Shown piece after piece: positions 44,930 through 53,444 of a stretch of 64,000 nt of DNA. How positions within the stretch are numbered: position 1 is the first letter of the stretch; every line of letters starts with the position of its first letter. The stretch spans positions 1,178,001 to 1,242,000 of the forward strand of contig NC_015761.1 of NCBI RefSeq assembly GCF_000252995.1, given 5' to 3'. Source of the DNA: Salmonella bongori NCTC 12419 (GTDB taxonomy: Bacteria; Pseudomonadota; Gammaproteobacteria; Enterobacterales; Enterobacteriaceae). The position numbers and the translations under genes are program-made. The notes beneath the pieces are model-generated. The model was given only the letters and a program-made list of their open reading frames with translations. It was not told the DNA's origin and searched no databases.

Positions 44930-45006
44930 CCGCCATTAGCTCAACCGGATAGAGCATAGAGCTTCTACCTCTAAGGTTCGGGGTTCAATTCCTCGATGGC
45001 GGACCA
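44930..45006 (+). tRNA. tRNA-Arg (anticodon TCT)
   Basis: Full cloverleaf: acceptor CCGCCAT / ATGGCGG, D arm GCTC/GAGC, anticodon stem TAGAG / CTCTA with loop CTTCTAC (anticodon TCT, reads AGA), T arm CGGGG-TTCAATT-CCTCG with one G-T, discriminator A and encoded CCA. It is clearly homologous to the tRNA at 33523 and differs mostly in the anticodon arm. Confidence 0.85.
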
Positions 45007-45144
45007 GTTCATGTTGAAAAGACCACGTATGTGGAGTGCCCTGAGTTCGGTATTGTCCCGGACTCAGGCCGTTTAGTTTTTATTGAAATAAATGTGATGT
45101 TATAATATAACAATCATCTTTCTAAGAAAGATGAGGGAAACATT
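45007..45144. promoter_or_regulatory. zinT promoter region with Zur box
   Basis: TGATGTTATAATATAACAATC (about 45095-45115) is a near-perfect palindrome matching the Zur consensus GAAATGTTATANTATAACATTTC. Zinc starvation should therefore induce zinT. Confidence 0.8.
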
Positions 45145-45795
45145 TTGGTTATTCATTTAAAAAAATTGACAATGGTTCTGGGGATGTTGTTGGCAAATGG
45201 CCCTGTCTTTGCGCATAGCCACCATGCTCACGGCGCGCCAATGACCGAGGTTGAGCAAAAAGCGGCTCAGGGCGTGTTTGATGAGGCCAGTGTGCGCGAT
45301 CGTGCGCTCACCGATTGGGATGGTATGTGGCAATCCGTTTATCCATATCTGGTTAGCGGCCAACTTGATCCCGTATTCAGACAAAAAGCACAGAAAGATA
45401 AAGGAAAAACCTTCGAGGATATTAAGACATATTATCGCAAAGGATATGCGACGCAAGTGGAGACCATTGGCATTGAAAATGGCGTTATAGAATTTCATCG
45501 TGATAATAGCGTCGCGTCCTGTAAATATGATTATGCAGGCTATAAAATCCTGACTTACTCATCGGGTAAAAAAGGTGTGCGCTACCTGTTCGAATGTAAA
45601 GATGCTGACAGTAAAGCACCAAAATATGTGCAGTTTAGCGATCATATCATTGCCCCGCGTAAATCGGGGCACTTCCATATTTTTACGGGAAATACCTCGC
45701 AGCAGGCACTGCTCCAGGAGATGGAAAACTGGCCTACTTATTATCCTTACCAGTTAAAGGCGAGTGAGGTCGTTGACGAAATGCTGCATCATTAA
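45145..45795 (+). CDS. zinT: ZinT periplasmic zinc-binding protein
   Basis: 216 residues, close to E. coli ZinT (YodA): signal peptide ending VFA, a His-rich mature N-terminus HSHHAHG that binds zinc, and the calycin core (TSCKYDY/ASCKYDYAGYKILTY, FSDHIIAPRKSGHFHIF, MENWPTYYPYQL). It passes zinc to ZnuA under zinc starvation. The start codon is TTG (MVIHLKK) with GAGGGA upstream; no ATG fits. Zur box upstream. Confidence 0.96.
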   Translation: MVIHLKKLTMVLGMLLANGPVFAHSHHAHGAPMTEVEQKAAQGVFDEASVRDRALTDWDGMWQSVYPYLVSGQLDPVFRQKAQKDKGKTFEDIKTYYRKGYATQVETIGIENGVIEFHRDNSVASCKYDYAGYKILTYSSGKKGVRYLFECKDADSKAPKYVQFSDHIIAPRKSGHFHIFTGNTSQQALLQEMENWPTYYPYQLKASEVVDEMLHH

Positions 45796-45810
45796 GTGTT
45801 GCAAGGGTTA

Positions 45811-45838
45811 AAAGCTCGCGTCAATAGCGGGCTTTTTC
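45811..45838 (+). terminator. zinT terminator
   Basis: AAAGCTCGC / GCGGGCTTTTT-type hairpin with T run. Confidence 0.8.
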
Positions 45839-45915
45839 CTGAAGTCAGACAATATGTTTGGCACTATACGTAAAAAGTGACACACTAAAAAGATGCCTGA
45901 AATTCCGGAGCAACA

Positions 45916-46704
45916 ATGTCACTCTCCGTACCTCCCTCTATTCAACGCCAAACGGATGCGGCATGTCGGCAGATTACCCATGTAACGGGTGATACGTTGC
46001 TTGCTATTCATTTATATGGTTCCGCTATCGCGGGTGGCTTAAAGCCAAACAGCGATATTGATCTTTTGGTGACCATTCGCCAGCCGCTGACGGATGCGCA
46101 ACGCGCAATGCTGATGCAGGCGTTGCTGGCGCTTTCATCGCCTCCAGGACTGTCGTCAGACAAACGTGCTCTGGAAGCCACCTTTGTGGTCTATTCGCAG
46201 CTGGTTCCCTGGTCCTTTCCACCTTCACGGGAAATGCAGTTTGGCGAATGGCTACGAGAGGATATTGGCCGGGGTATTTATGAACCGGCGCAACAGGATT
46301 GGGATATTGTGCTGCTGATAACGCAGATGCTGGACGCCAGCATCCCTCTAAAAGGGGAGCACGCAGAAAAGCTGTTTATACCGGCTCCTGCGGAGCAGTT
46401 ATTGAAGGCCCTGCGTTATCCTCTCAACTTTTGGCAATCCGCGGCAGACCTGGAGGGAGATGAGTATCATATTGTTTTAACCCTGGCGCGTATCTGGTAC
46501 ACACTCTCGACAGGAAGATTTGTTGCTAAGGATGTGGCGGCTGATTGGTTGTTACCGCAATTGCCAGCAGATTACGCCACTACATTGCGAGCAGCACAGC
46601 ATGAATATTTAGGTCTGGAGAAAAAAAACTGGCATAGTTTGATGCCTGCGGTCATCCGATTTGTGGATTATGCGAAAGCAAGTATCCCTACACAGTTTCG
46701 ATAG
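45916..46704 (+). CDS. aadA: AadA aminoglycoside (3'')(9) adenylyltransferase, chromosomal
   Basis: 262 residues, nucleotidyltransferase fold with HLYGSAIAGGLKPNSDIDLLV (the GS...DxD catalytic signature, residues about 32-52) and the C-terminal helical domain. Adenylylates streptomycin and spectinomycin. This is the known chromosomal, normally cryptic Salmonella gene (STM1264 type), not an integron cassette; no attC is seen. Confidence 0.95.
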   Translation: MSLSVPPSIQRQTDAACRQITHVTGDTLLAIHLYGSAIAGGLKPNSDIDLLVTIRQPLTDAQRAMLMQALLALSSPPGLSSDKRALEATFVVYSQLVPWSFPPSREMQFGEWLREDIGRGIYEPAQQDWDIVLLITQMLDASIPLKGEHAEKLFIPAPAEQLLKALRYPLNFWQSAADLEGDEYHIVLTLARIWYTLSTGRFVAKDVAADWLLPQLPADYATTLRAAQHEYLGLEKKNWHSLMPAVIRFVDYAKASIPTQFR

Positions 46705-46845
46705 GCTGTCCCGGGGCGTCAGCCGGGTTGCGCAAACGGCGTTCCTCAACTACTACTTAATAGGTTATCATCGCGGCAAGCAGATGATCTTATGTGAGCC
46801 ATAAAATGGAGATTCCCATATGGCTTTCGTTTTGTTGAGGTAGAT
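46705..46845. other. intergenic between aadA and the LuxR-type regulator
   Basis: About 140 bases with the regulator promoter; no feature recognised. Confidence 0.35.
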
Positions 46846-47439
46846 ATGACTGGCTCCGCATCATCTGTTTTAGTGACAGATACACGACTATTGAGCGAAA
46901 ACCTGTTTCTTAATTATGGATTGGAATCCTTATTTAAGGATATAGCCATAGTCGCGGGTAACGTAAATTATATTATTTTTGATATTGACGATTACTATGC
47001 TATACAGCGAGATATTACCTCTGCATTTAAAACAGTACTCATTGGGATTGTTACCCATAATGAATATAAATTTATTGAGGAGCAACAGACAATTTATCGA
47101 ATAAAGGCCGATGCTTCTATTGCCGAGTGGCGTGAGTTACTTGTTTTAGCAGGTTCGGGACACTTTTTCCCCAGACCGGAAAAAGTACGATTAACGGCAA
47201 ATGAAAAAAATGTTCTGGCGATGCTTGTCAAAGGTTTGGATATTCGACAAATAAGCTATGAACTTAATGTACATTTAAAAACCATCTACTCAGTACGTTA
47301 CCATGTTTTAGCGAAATTAGGTTGTAGAACGGTGCTGGACTATCAAATACTTTCAGTCTCTAAAGCGTTTACGCACTGGGCTACAATAAATAATGTTGGA
47401 AATGTAATTACGCCTGTAAATAGTAAGGCTATTGCTTAA
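46846..47439 (+). CDS. LuxR-family transcriptional regulator
   Basis: 197 residues. The C-terminal LuxR helix-turn-helix (about 125-185) has LTANEKNVLAMLVKGLDIRQISYELNV. The N-terminal part is receiver-like in length but lacks clear phosphorylation residues, so it may be a pseudo-receiver. Matches the unnamed Salmonella regulator (STM1265 type). The AT-rich composition suggests transfer. Confidence 0.82.
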   Translation: MTGSASSVLVTDTRLLSENLFLNYGLESLFKDIAIVAGNVNYIIFDIDDYYAIQRDITSAFKTVLIGIVTHNEYKFIEEQQTIYRIKADASIAEWRELLVLAGSGHFFPRPEKVRLTANEKNVLAMLVKGLDIRQISYELNVHLKTIYSVRYHVLAKLGCRTVLDYQILSVSKAFTHWATINNVGNVITPVNSKAIA

Positions 47440-47506
47440 TAATGTTTGCTTCTGATGACGTTTAGGTTCACTATGCTTTCTTACATCATCATGAGGCCAG
47501 ACAGAC

Positions 47507-48355
47507 ATGGCTACTTTTAGTATTATCGCAATGGCTGCACAGTGTGGCGTCACAACAGCAAATATCCGTGCCTGGGAACGTTATGGTCTGCTTGAACCCG
47601 TAAAGGATGAAGCTGGCAATCGTTTTTATTGCATGGAAGATGCTATCAAAATACAACATATTATCGACGCGTTAAGCAAAGGCTTCTCATTAAAAGAGAT
47701 CAAGCCTGCGCTCTATGGCGAAGAGACATATTGTCGCTCCGGGTGGTTATTCTACCAGGAAGAGATTTTAGCGCAGTGTAGAAATTTTAATCCTGCTAAG
47801 TTGCGAAAATTACTCTGGCGTTATGGTCGGGAAATCCCGCCTGTTATCGTAATTGAGTCGATACTGCGCCCTTTAAGGTTGTGGCTGTCAGCAGGCAGTG
47901 ATGATGCGCGCCGATTTGAAAAAGCCTTACTGGATACTGCGATTATTGAATACGCTACGTTCCAGCTAAGCAGCGTAAGGAAGGCGCCTGCGGGGACTAT
48001 GCTTATTGCCGCCTTTTCGTTGAATGACCCTATTGAGTTATGGCTGGAGACGATTAAATATTGCAGTGAAGGTATGCGGGTTGAAGTTATCCCGTGGCAG
48101 ACGCCGATGCCCGACCTTTTAGCCACCTCTTTCGAGCATATTGTTCTGTGGCATGACGAAACGTTAACACCTGCTCAGGAAAATCTTATTCAGGCTTTAA
48201 AAGAGTCAGGTAAATTTAGCCTTCAGGTAAAAAATGGCTCAGGACTCTTCTTATTGCCAGCAGTGCACCAGCAGCATGACACCTCAGCCGGTTTGCGGTA
48301 TGTCGACCCGCAAATCTGTTCAGGCGGTTATGAAAAGTCAGGTGCGGCACGTTGA
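47507..48355 (+). CDS. MerR-family transcriptional regulator
   Basis: 282 residues. The N-terminal MerR helix-turn-helix (1-70, FSIIAMAAQCGVTTANIRAWERYGLLEP) is followed by a long C-terminal domain of the MlrA/CarH-like size, without the B12-binding residues that I can see. Its ligand and targets are unknown (STM1266 type). Follows the LuxR-type gene on the same strand. Confidence 0.85.
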   Translation: MATFSIIAMAAQCGVTTANIRAWERYGLLEPVKDEAGNRFYCMEDAIKIQHIIDALSKGFSLKEIKPALYGEETYCRSGWLFYQEEILAQCRNFNPAKLRKLLWRYGREIPPVIVIESILRPLRLWLSAGSDDARRFEKALLDTAIIEYATFQLSSVRKAPAGTMLIAAFSLNDPIELWLETIKYCSEGMRVEVIPWQTPMPDLLATSFEHIVLWHDETLTPAQENLIQALKESGKFSLQVKNGSGLFLLPAVHQQHDTSAGLRYVDPQICSGGYEKSGAAR

Positions 48356-48377
48356 TGTACCCGTGTCGTTAACGAAC

Positions 48378-48400
48378 AAAGGAGGGTAAACCCTCCTTTA
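48378..48400. terminator. shared terminator between convergent genes
   Basis: AAAGGAGGGT-AA-ACCCTCCTTT palindrome, suited to both strands. Confidence 0.85.
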
Positions 48401-48406
48401 TATATA

Positions 48407-48655
48407 TTAGATGTCGTCAGGAGTCTGAAACAAAACGGCTTCTAATGCATTACGGTAAATATCAAGCTGAACTACGTCTTTTTCTGTTTCCAGTTTTTCG
48501 ATAAGTTTTGCGATAATATCCTTATTTGAGACATGCTGCTGTGATTGCAATAGTTCGTAAGTAATTTCCTGAATAGCTCGTTGTTCACATAACATATGTG
48601 CAGAAAAAGGGTTGCCAGTACTATTTTGTTCATTGACTAGTGTAATGGTAGTCAT
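48407..48655 (-). CDS. AriR/YmgB-family small regulator
   Basis: 82 residues with the family pattern EQRAIQEITYELLQSQQHVSNKDIIAKLI and IYRNALEAVL. In E. coli relatives (AriR, YmgA, YcgZ) act as connectors in the Rcs/biofilm pathway. The assignment rests on pattern recognition. Confidence 0.75.
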   Translation of the reverse strand: MTTITLVNEQNSTGNPFSAHMLCEQRAIQEITYELLQSQQHVSNKDIIAKLIEKLETEKDVVQLDIYRNALEAVLFQTPDDI

Positions 48656-48968
48656 ATTTCACCATATTCGATGTAAATTGAAGCCGATCTCCCTGAGCGG
48701 GGGAGAGAAATTAGTGACTTATTAAAGTTAGACCTATATCATAAAATTGTAATAAAAAATCATGAAAACGTGATGTTCATCACATTTATGTAATTTGTTG
48801 TATATTTCATACACATTTAATGAAGGTAAAGAGGCAGCAGAATCAACAGAGGGGGCTTTTTTTAACCAAGTTTAAACAAAAAAGTATTAACACCGCTCTA
48901 AATAATTACTTAATGTTATATTAACAAAGGTAAAATATTGTCAGACCTCCGTAAAAGGAGATTGAATC
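48656..48968. other. intergenic region upstream of aroQ
   Basis: About 310 AT-rich bases with the promoters of the two divergent genes. No gene seen. Confidence 0.4.
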
Positions 48969-49514
48969 ATGATTCGCACGATCGCCATTTTCCTTTGTTC
49001 TTTATTGATGTGTAGCACCACCTTTGCTGATTCGGTTACCTCAGTATCACTCGGTGCCCTTTCTGATGCTCTCAATGAGCGCATGTTATTAATGAAAGAG
49101 GTGGCTGCTTATAAAATGAAATATCAGTTACCAGTGAATGATTTCGCTCGTGAGCAAAATGTCTTCGCCGAGGCTGAAGAAGAGGCTAAAAATAATGGCC
49201 TGGACCCGCGTTCGGTAAGACCTTTTATTCGCTCGCTAATGGATGCCGGTAAGGCGATACAGCAACGCTATTTAGCGCAATGGGGGGCCGGATTGTCTCC
49301 CCCTTTTCCCACACAAGCCTTGTCGGTGTCCCGGCAGCGTATTCGGCAAATCGATAATCAATTGTTGATCATTATTAGTCAGCGTCTGATGGTAGGGGCG
49401 TTTAGCCATGAAGATATGGCCTGGCTGAGAGCACAGCTTAGCGCCCCGAATCTGAGCGAGGCTGATATCAACGATGTGCTGGCCGCGTTGTCCCTGGTAC
49501 AACGTACACATTAG
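48969..49514 (+). CDS. aroQ: secreted monofunctional chorismate mutase (AroQ-gamma)
   Basis: 181 residues with a signal peptide (cleavage after TFA, about 20). The chorismate mutase core has LSDALNERMLLMKEVAAYKM, AREQNVFAEAEEEAKNNGLDP and a C-terminal helical part typical of the periplasmic AroQ-gamma class. Converts chorismate to prephenate in the periplasm. Its physiological purpose there is unclear. Followed by the binding-protein gene 24 bases later. Confidence 0.9.
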   Translation: MIRTIAIFLCSLLMCSTTFADSVTSVSLGALSDALNERMLLMKEVAAYKMKYQLPVNDFAREQNVFAEAEEEAKNNGLDPRSVRPFIRSLMDAGKAIQQRYLAQWGAGLSPPFPTQALSVSRQRIRQIDNQLLIIISQRLMVGAFSHEDMAWLRAQLSAPNLSEADINDVLAALSLVQRTH

Positions 49515-49538
49515 CGCTAAAAAAGAGAAGAATATGTG

Positions 49539-50321
49539 ATGTCCAGAAAAACGAGAATATTGGCACTCATAGGGTTATTGGTAGCCGCAACCGCGGTAAG
49601 AGCGGAAACGAAACTTCTGCGTGTCGGTGTAGATTTAGAAAATCCTCCGTTTCAGGCCAGAGACTCTCGCGGAAACCCGACGGGGTTTAATATTGATGTA
49701 ACGAATGCGCTGTGTCAGGCAATAAATGTAAAATGTCAGTATATCGTGAACAGCTTTGATGCGCAGATCCCGGAATTGCTGGCACGAAAAGTCGATGTCA
49801 TTATGCCGCTGGGCGTCACGCCAAAAAGAAGAGCGTCGATTGCCTTTACTCACTATGTATACCATGATCCCACGGTACTGGTTGCCAGGAAAACGGCGAA
49901 TGTCCTGCCGCAGATAGCGCTCTTACAGGGTAAAAATATCGCGGTAGTGCAAGGAAGTATCCAGGAAACCTGGGCCAATACTTATTGGCAACCTGCGGGG
50001 GTGACGATAAAAAGCTATTCTGATATGAATTCAATTTATCAGGACTTAGTGGCCGGGCGGCTTGATGGCGCACTGTGTACAGCCATTGCGCTCAAATTTG
50101 GTTTTTTACACACCGTGGCAGGTAAGCCATTTGAAGTAAAGGGGGCTGCAGTAACGGATACGCGTTTATTTAGCATTGGTTCGGCTTATGGCATCCGTAA
50201 AGAGGATGGGACAACACAGCAATTACTCAATCAGGGACTGGAAAAAATTAAGCGTAACGGTAGCTGGCTGGCGATAAAAGAGCGTTATTTTGGCGATTTA
50301 GATATAGACGTGCCTGAATAG
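49539..50321 (+). CDS. periplasmic amino-acid-binding-like protein (HisJ/PheC superfamily)
   Basis: 260 residues, SBP family 3: signal peptide, GVDLENPPFQARDSRGNPTGFNIDV (carboxylate/amine pocket), MPLGVTPKRRASIAFT, and a type II periplasmic binding fold. It is either a HisJ/ArgT-like amino-acid-binding protein or a cyclohexadienyl dehydratase (PheC) relative; the pairing with a periplasmic chorismate mutase makes the latter attractive, but I cannot see the PheC catalytic Glu with confidence. No transporter genes accompany it. Confidence 0.8.
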   Translation: MSRKTRILALIGLLVAATAVRAETKLLRVGVDLENPPFQARDSRGNPTGFNIDVTNALCQAINVKCQYIVNSFDAQIPELLARKVDVIMPLGVTPKRRASIAFTHYVYHDPTVLVARKTANVLPQIALLQGKNIAVVQGSIQETWANTYWQPAGVTIKSYSDMNSIYQDLVAGRLDGALCTAIALKFGFLHTVAGKPFEVKGAAVTDTRLFSIGSAYGIRKEDGTTQQLLNQGLEKIKRNGSWLAIKERYFGDLDIDVPE

Positions 50322-50417
50322 CAGTGTTGAGATGTGCTTTTGCTTCCCATCTTTCGGTGCATTCGTTAGCATATTGTTTCGCAGTTAAGCGTAAATCTTT
50401 TTCAGGAAGAGGTTAAT

Positions 50418-51056
50418 GTGTTCGCGGAGTATGGAGTTCTGAATTATTGGACGTATCTGTTAGGGGCAATTTTTATCGTTCTGGTGCCGGGGCCGAATAC
50501 ACTTTTTGTGCTTAAAAATAGTGTAGGACGTGGGATTAAAGGAGGGTACCTTGCCGCAAGTGGTGTATTTATCGGCGATGCGATATTAATGTTTCTGGCA
50601 TATGCAGGTGTGGCGACGTTGATCAAAACGACGCCAGTTCTGTTTAACATTGTTCGCTATCTCGGCGCATTTTATCTGCTTTACCTCGGCGCAAAAATTC
50701 TGTACGCGACTCTGACGTCGAAAGGCGGTGCGGCAGCGGAGACAGAGGTTCCTTTTGGCGCTATTTTTAAACGTGCGTTAATTCTGAGTCTGACCAATCC
50801 TAAAGCCATACTTTTTTATGTCTCCTTTTTTGTGCAGTTTATTGACGTCAATGCGTCGCATACTGGCGTATCATTTTTTATTTTGGCGATCACGTTGGAA
50901 ATCGTCAGCTTCTGCTATCTGAGCTTTTTAATCCTTTCTGGCGCTTTCGTAACCCACTATATTCGTACCAAAAAGAAACTGGCTAAAGTGGGCAACTCGC
51001 TGATTGGCCTTCTTTTTGTTGGTTTTGCAGCCCGGCTGGCAACCCTTCAGTCTTGA
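50418..51056 (+). CDS. leuE: LeuE leucine exporter
   Basis: 212 residues, RhtB/LysE family, six helices, closely matching E. coli YeaS: GPNTLFVLKNSV, KAILFYVSFFVQFIDVN and the C-terminal GNSLIGLLFVGFAARL. Exports leucine and related amino acids. Start is GTG 50418 after AGGAAGAGG. Confidence 0.96.
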   Translation: MFAEYGVLNYWTYLLGAIFIVLVPGPNTLFVLKNSVGRGIKGGYLAASGVFIGDAILMFLAYAGVATLIKTTPVLFNIVRYLGAFYLLYLGAKILYATLTSKGGAAAETEVPFGAIFKRALILSLTNPKAILFYVSFFVQFIDVNASHTGVSFFILAITLEIVSFCYLSFLILSGAFVTHYIRTKKKLAKVGNSLIGLLFVGFAARLATLQS

Positions 51057-51062
51057 GCTTGT

Positions 51063-51086
51063 TGACCCGCTAACAATGGCGGGTCA
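51063..51086 (+). terminator. leuE terminator
   Basis: TGACCCGC / GCGGGTCA hairpin. Confidence 0.8.
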
Positions 51087-51136
51087 TTGCTCTCATTTCC
51101 GTTTTAGCGCATGAAAGTAGCGACATAAAGTAACTA

Positions 51137-51162
51137 ATAAATGGTATTTAAAATGCTGTTTA
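51137..51162 (+). promoter_or_regulatory. NsrR-type operator of yeaR
   Basis: AATGGTATTTAAAATGCTGTT fits the NsrR consensus AANATGCATTTNAAATGCATNTT reasonably. yeaR-yoaG is known to be repressed by NsrR and induced by nitric oxide and nitrate. Confidence 0.65.
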
Positions 51163-51229
51163 TGGGGCGTAACCTTCTTACGACAGTGATGAAATAATCG
51201 CTGAGTTACCCGCGGGAAGAGGGAAGAAA

Positions 51230-51592
51230 ATGCTTCAAATTCCACAAAATTACATCCACACCCGTTCCACGCCATTCTGGAACAAAGCGTCGGCACCTGC
51301 CGGAATTTTCGAACGCCATCTTGATAAGGGAACGCGTCCGGGTGTTTACCCCCGACTCTCGGTGATGCAGGGGGCGGTCAAATATCTCGGATATGCCGAT
51401 GAACATAGCCCTGAGCCGGAAGAGGTCATGATTATCAACGCCGGAGAATTTGGCGTGTTTCTTCCGGAGAAGTGGCACAACATTGAAGTGATGACGGATG
51501 ATACTTATTTTAACATTGACTTTTTTGTCGCTCCGGAAGTGTTGATGGAAGGAACGCGTTCACGAAAAGTCATTCATACCGGGAGGACATGA
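51230..51592 (+). CDS. yeaR: YeaR, DUF1971 NO-responsive protein
   Basis: 120 residues, DUF1971 (tellurite-resistance TehB-like fold), near the E. coli protein: RSTPFWNKASAPAGIFERHL and PEKWHNIEVMTDDTYFNIDFFV. Operon with yoaG under NsrR and NarL in E. coli; the role is unknown. Confidence 0.94.
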   Translation: MLQIPQNYIHTRSTPFWNKASAPAGIFERHLDKGTRPGVYPRLSVMQGAVKYLGYADEHSPEPEEVMIINAGEFGVFLPEKWHNIEVMTDDTYFNIDFFVAPEVLMEGTRSRKVIHTGRT

Positions 51593-51594
51593 TC

Positions 51595-51777
51595 ATGGGG
51601 AAAGCCACCTATACTGTTACGGTAACGAATAATAGCAACGGTGTCTCTGTGGACTATGAAACGGAAACGCCGATGACGTTATTGGTGCCTGAAGTCGCGG
51701 CGGAAGTGGTTAAGGATCTGGTCAATACTGTCCGTTCCTACGATACCGAAAACGAACATGACGTTTGCGGTTGGTAA
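51595..51777 (+). CDS. yoaG: YoaG, DUF1869 small protein
   Basis: 60 residues (MGKATYTVTVTNNSNGVSV...NEHDVCGW), close to E. coli YoaG. Cotranscribed with yeaR, two bases after its stop. The second ATG (51595) is favoured because GGAGG lies about 8 bases upstream; the ATG at 51589 is too close to it. Confidence 0.93.
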   Translation: MGKATYTVTVTNNSNGVSVDYETETPMTLLVPEVAAEVVKDLVNTVRSYDTENEHDVCGW

Positions 51778-51820
51778 GGATAATTTAATATATTATTGAT
51801 ATATAAACATTTTTATATTA

Positions 51821-51859
51821 AAAGCCGTATTGCGTGTCGCCAGCGTGATGCGGCTTTTT
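51821..51859 (+). terminator. yeaR-yoaG terminator
   Basis: AAAGCCG...CGGCTTTTT long hairpin with T run. Confidence 0.8.
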
Positions 51860-51999
51860 CTTGTCTGAAAATACTGTTTATTGGCATCAGACACAGGTTG
51901 AAAAGAAACATTAAGAAAACATTAAGAATATCGCATTGTTTGCTAATGAGAGCGTATTCATAAAACTTATGATTGGGTATTGAAAACCAGAAGAGTCTT

Positions 52000-52647
52000 A
52001 TGATCATGAAATTCGATACCCGATTAAATTCGTCAGCACTTCTTCTCGCACTTGCCGCTGTGGTCATCCCGTTTACGGCAGACTGGCAAGTGCCTTTGCT
52101 TAGTGGCGTGGTAGTCAGATGGATTGAAAATGGACAAGCGCTATGGTTGCTGTTTGGGGCACTATTTACTACGTGGTATATTCGGCCATTTTCCCGTCCC
52201 GAAGGGGCAAAGCAATTTTGGTTATGGGCGGTTATCTGGTGGGTTGTATTACTGGGCAGGAGCACCAGCTGGGGACGTGACTATTTCCCTGGCGAGCCGC
52301 ACATACTGTTCAGAACGATCTCTGTTTTGTTAATTGCCGCACTGGTATTGCCGCTCCTGTTTTCTGCTGGCCTGCGTAAAGAGATTGTTCGTCGTCTGCG
52401 GGAAGCGCCTCTGCCATTATGGTTGTTTGCTGTGACAGCATGTTCATATCTGATTTCTGACACCGTTGAGCATCATCGGCTACTATCGCCGATATTCCTG
52501 CATAACGCGCATTATACGGATTTGATTGAAGAGCTGTACGAGGTGCCATTCATGATTGGTTTGTTTATGGTGACCCTTGGGTTTATGCGGCAGGACAAAC
52601 AGCATGAGTATACAGCGCTTAAGATGACGCCTTATCACGCCAAATAG
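52000..52647 (+). CDS. multipass inner membrane protein (STM1273 type)
   Basis: About 215 residues with roughly six hydrophobic segments (LLLALAAVVIP, LLFGALFTTWY, FWLWAVIWWVVLLG, VLLIAALVLPLLF, YEVPFMIGLFMVTL). In Salmonella annotated loosely as a nitric-oxide-reductase-related protein; I see no metal-binding motif that proves it. A His-His pair (EHHRL) and His-Asn-Ala-His follow the fifth helix. Start ATG 52000 or 52006. Confidence 0.75.
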   Translation: MIMKFDTRLNSSALLLALAAVVIPFTADWQVPLLSGVVVRWIENGQALWLLFGALFTTWYIRPFSRPEGAKQFWLWAVIWWVVLLGRSTSWGRDYFPGEPHILFRTISVLLIAALVLPLLFSAGLRKEIVRRLREAPLPLWLFAVTACSYLISDTVEHHRLLSPIFLHNAHYTDLIEELYEVPFMIGLFMVTLGFMRQDKQHEYTALKMTPYHAK

Positions 52648-52691
52648 TGCGGTGAGTAAGGCGCCAGATTCGGCGTAAGCCACCTGCGGCC

Positions 52692-52788
52692 TGCTAAAAA
52701 AAGCCCGCACTCGACGAGGCGGGCAAACAATACGGGAAGCAATGTGAGCAATGTCGTACCGAAGCGTTGAGTGACAAACTCAACCACC
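52692..52788 (-). ncRNA. ryhB-2: RyhB-2 (IsrE/RfrB) small RNA
   Basis: On the minus strand, CGACATTGCTCACATTGCTTCC, the conserved RyhB seed and Hfq region, is followed by GCCCGC..TCGACGAG..GGGC-TTTTTTT, the terminator. A Fur box precedes it. This is the known second RyhB of Salmonella, next to yeaQ, repressing iron-protein mRNAs when iron is low. End points are approximate. Confidence 0.93.
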
Positions 52789-52795
52789 TGGTATT

Positions 52796-52817
52796 GATAA
52801 AGATAATCGTTATCATT
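52796..52817 (-). promoter_or_regulatory. Fur box of ryhB-2
   Basis: GATAAAGATAATCGTTATCATT (plus strand) overlaps the promoter of RyhB-2 and matches the Fur consensus GATAATGATAATCATTATC. Confidence 0.88.
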
Positions 52818-52958
52818 AATGCATGCAACCCTGATTTTTATGTGCCTTTATTCATGGTATTAAAGGTGATAAACATCACAAACTTCACTTTTCTGACGAT
52901 GTGCTATTCTTTTTAACGGCATATAAACCGCTAACGTTAAGACATAAGTGAGGAAAAA

Positions 52959-53207
52959 ATGGGTATTCTTTCATGGATTATTTTTGGGCTTATTGCGGGT
53001 ATTTTGGCTAAGTGGATTATGCCAGGCAAAGATGGCGGCGGATTCTTTATGACGATCATTCTGGGGATCGTTGGTGCGGTCGTCGGCGGATGGATCAGCA
53101 CGCTTTTTGGTTTCGGCAAAGTAGACGGCTTTAACTTTGGTAGCTTTGCGGTCGCCGTGATCGGCGCGATTGTCGTACTGTTAATCTACAGAAAAATCAA
53201 AAGCTAA
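52959..53207 (+). CDS. yeaQ: YeaQ, GlsB/YeaQ/YmgE family
   Basis: 82-residue, glycine-rich transglycosylase-associated membrane protein (MGILSWIIFGLIAGILAKW..., three hydrophobic segments). In E. coli stress-induced via RpoS; function unknown. Confidence 0.93.
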   Translation: MGILSWIIFGLIAGILAKWIMPGKDGGGFFMTIILGIVGAVVGGWISTLFGFGKVDGFNFGSFAVAVIGAIVVLLIYRKIKS

Positions 53208-53228
53208 ACGTACAACCTCCAGAGATAA

Positions 53229-53256
53229 TAAAGGCTACGACAGGTAGCCTTTATTA
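53229..53256 (+). terminator. yeaQ terminator
   Basis: AAAGGCTAC / GTAGCCTTT hairpin followed by TATTAT. Confidence 0.8.
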
Positions 53257-53274
53257 TGTAAAACGTTTTTACCA

Positions 53275-53343
53275 TCAGTCTTGTTCTGTACCCGACACCG
53301 CCATTAGCGCGATGCCCATCAATACCATCGTTGTTTTTCTCAT
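53275..53343 (-). CDS. yoaJ: YoaJ small membrane protein
   Basis: 22 residues (MRKTTMVLMGIALMAVSGTEQD) aligning with E. coli YoaJ. It lies 2 bases after yoaK. Single membrane segment; no known function. GGGAG lies before the start. Confidence 0.8.
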   Translation of the reverse strand: MRKTTMVLMGIALMAVSGTEQD

Positions 53344-53345
53344 CG

Positions 53346-53444
53346 TTATGCTCCCGGCGCGGCATAACCGCCAATAAAAAACCATGCCAGAAATAGTATT
53401 GCCGTAATGAAAATGACGACAGGGAAAAGGATGCCCACTCTCAT
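53346..53444 (-). CDS. yoaK: YoaK small membrane protein
   Basis: 32 residues (MRVGILFPVVIFITAILF...YAAPGA) nearly identical to E. coli YoaK, adjacent to yoaJ. Single transmembrane helix, unknown role. Too small for ordinary gene callers. Confidence 0.85.
   Translation of the reverse strand: MRVGILFPVVIFITAILFLAWFFIGGYAAPGA

Noticed and set aside
45916..46704. Acquired resistance cassette (aadA)
   Set aside because: No attC site or integrase; this is the chromosomal aadA in its usual Salmonella position.
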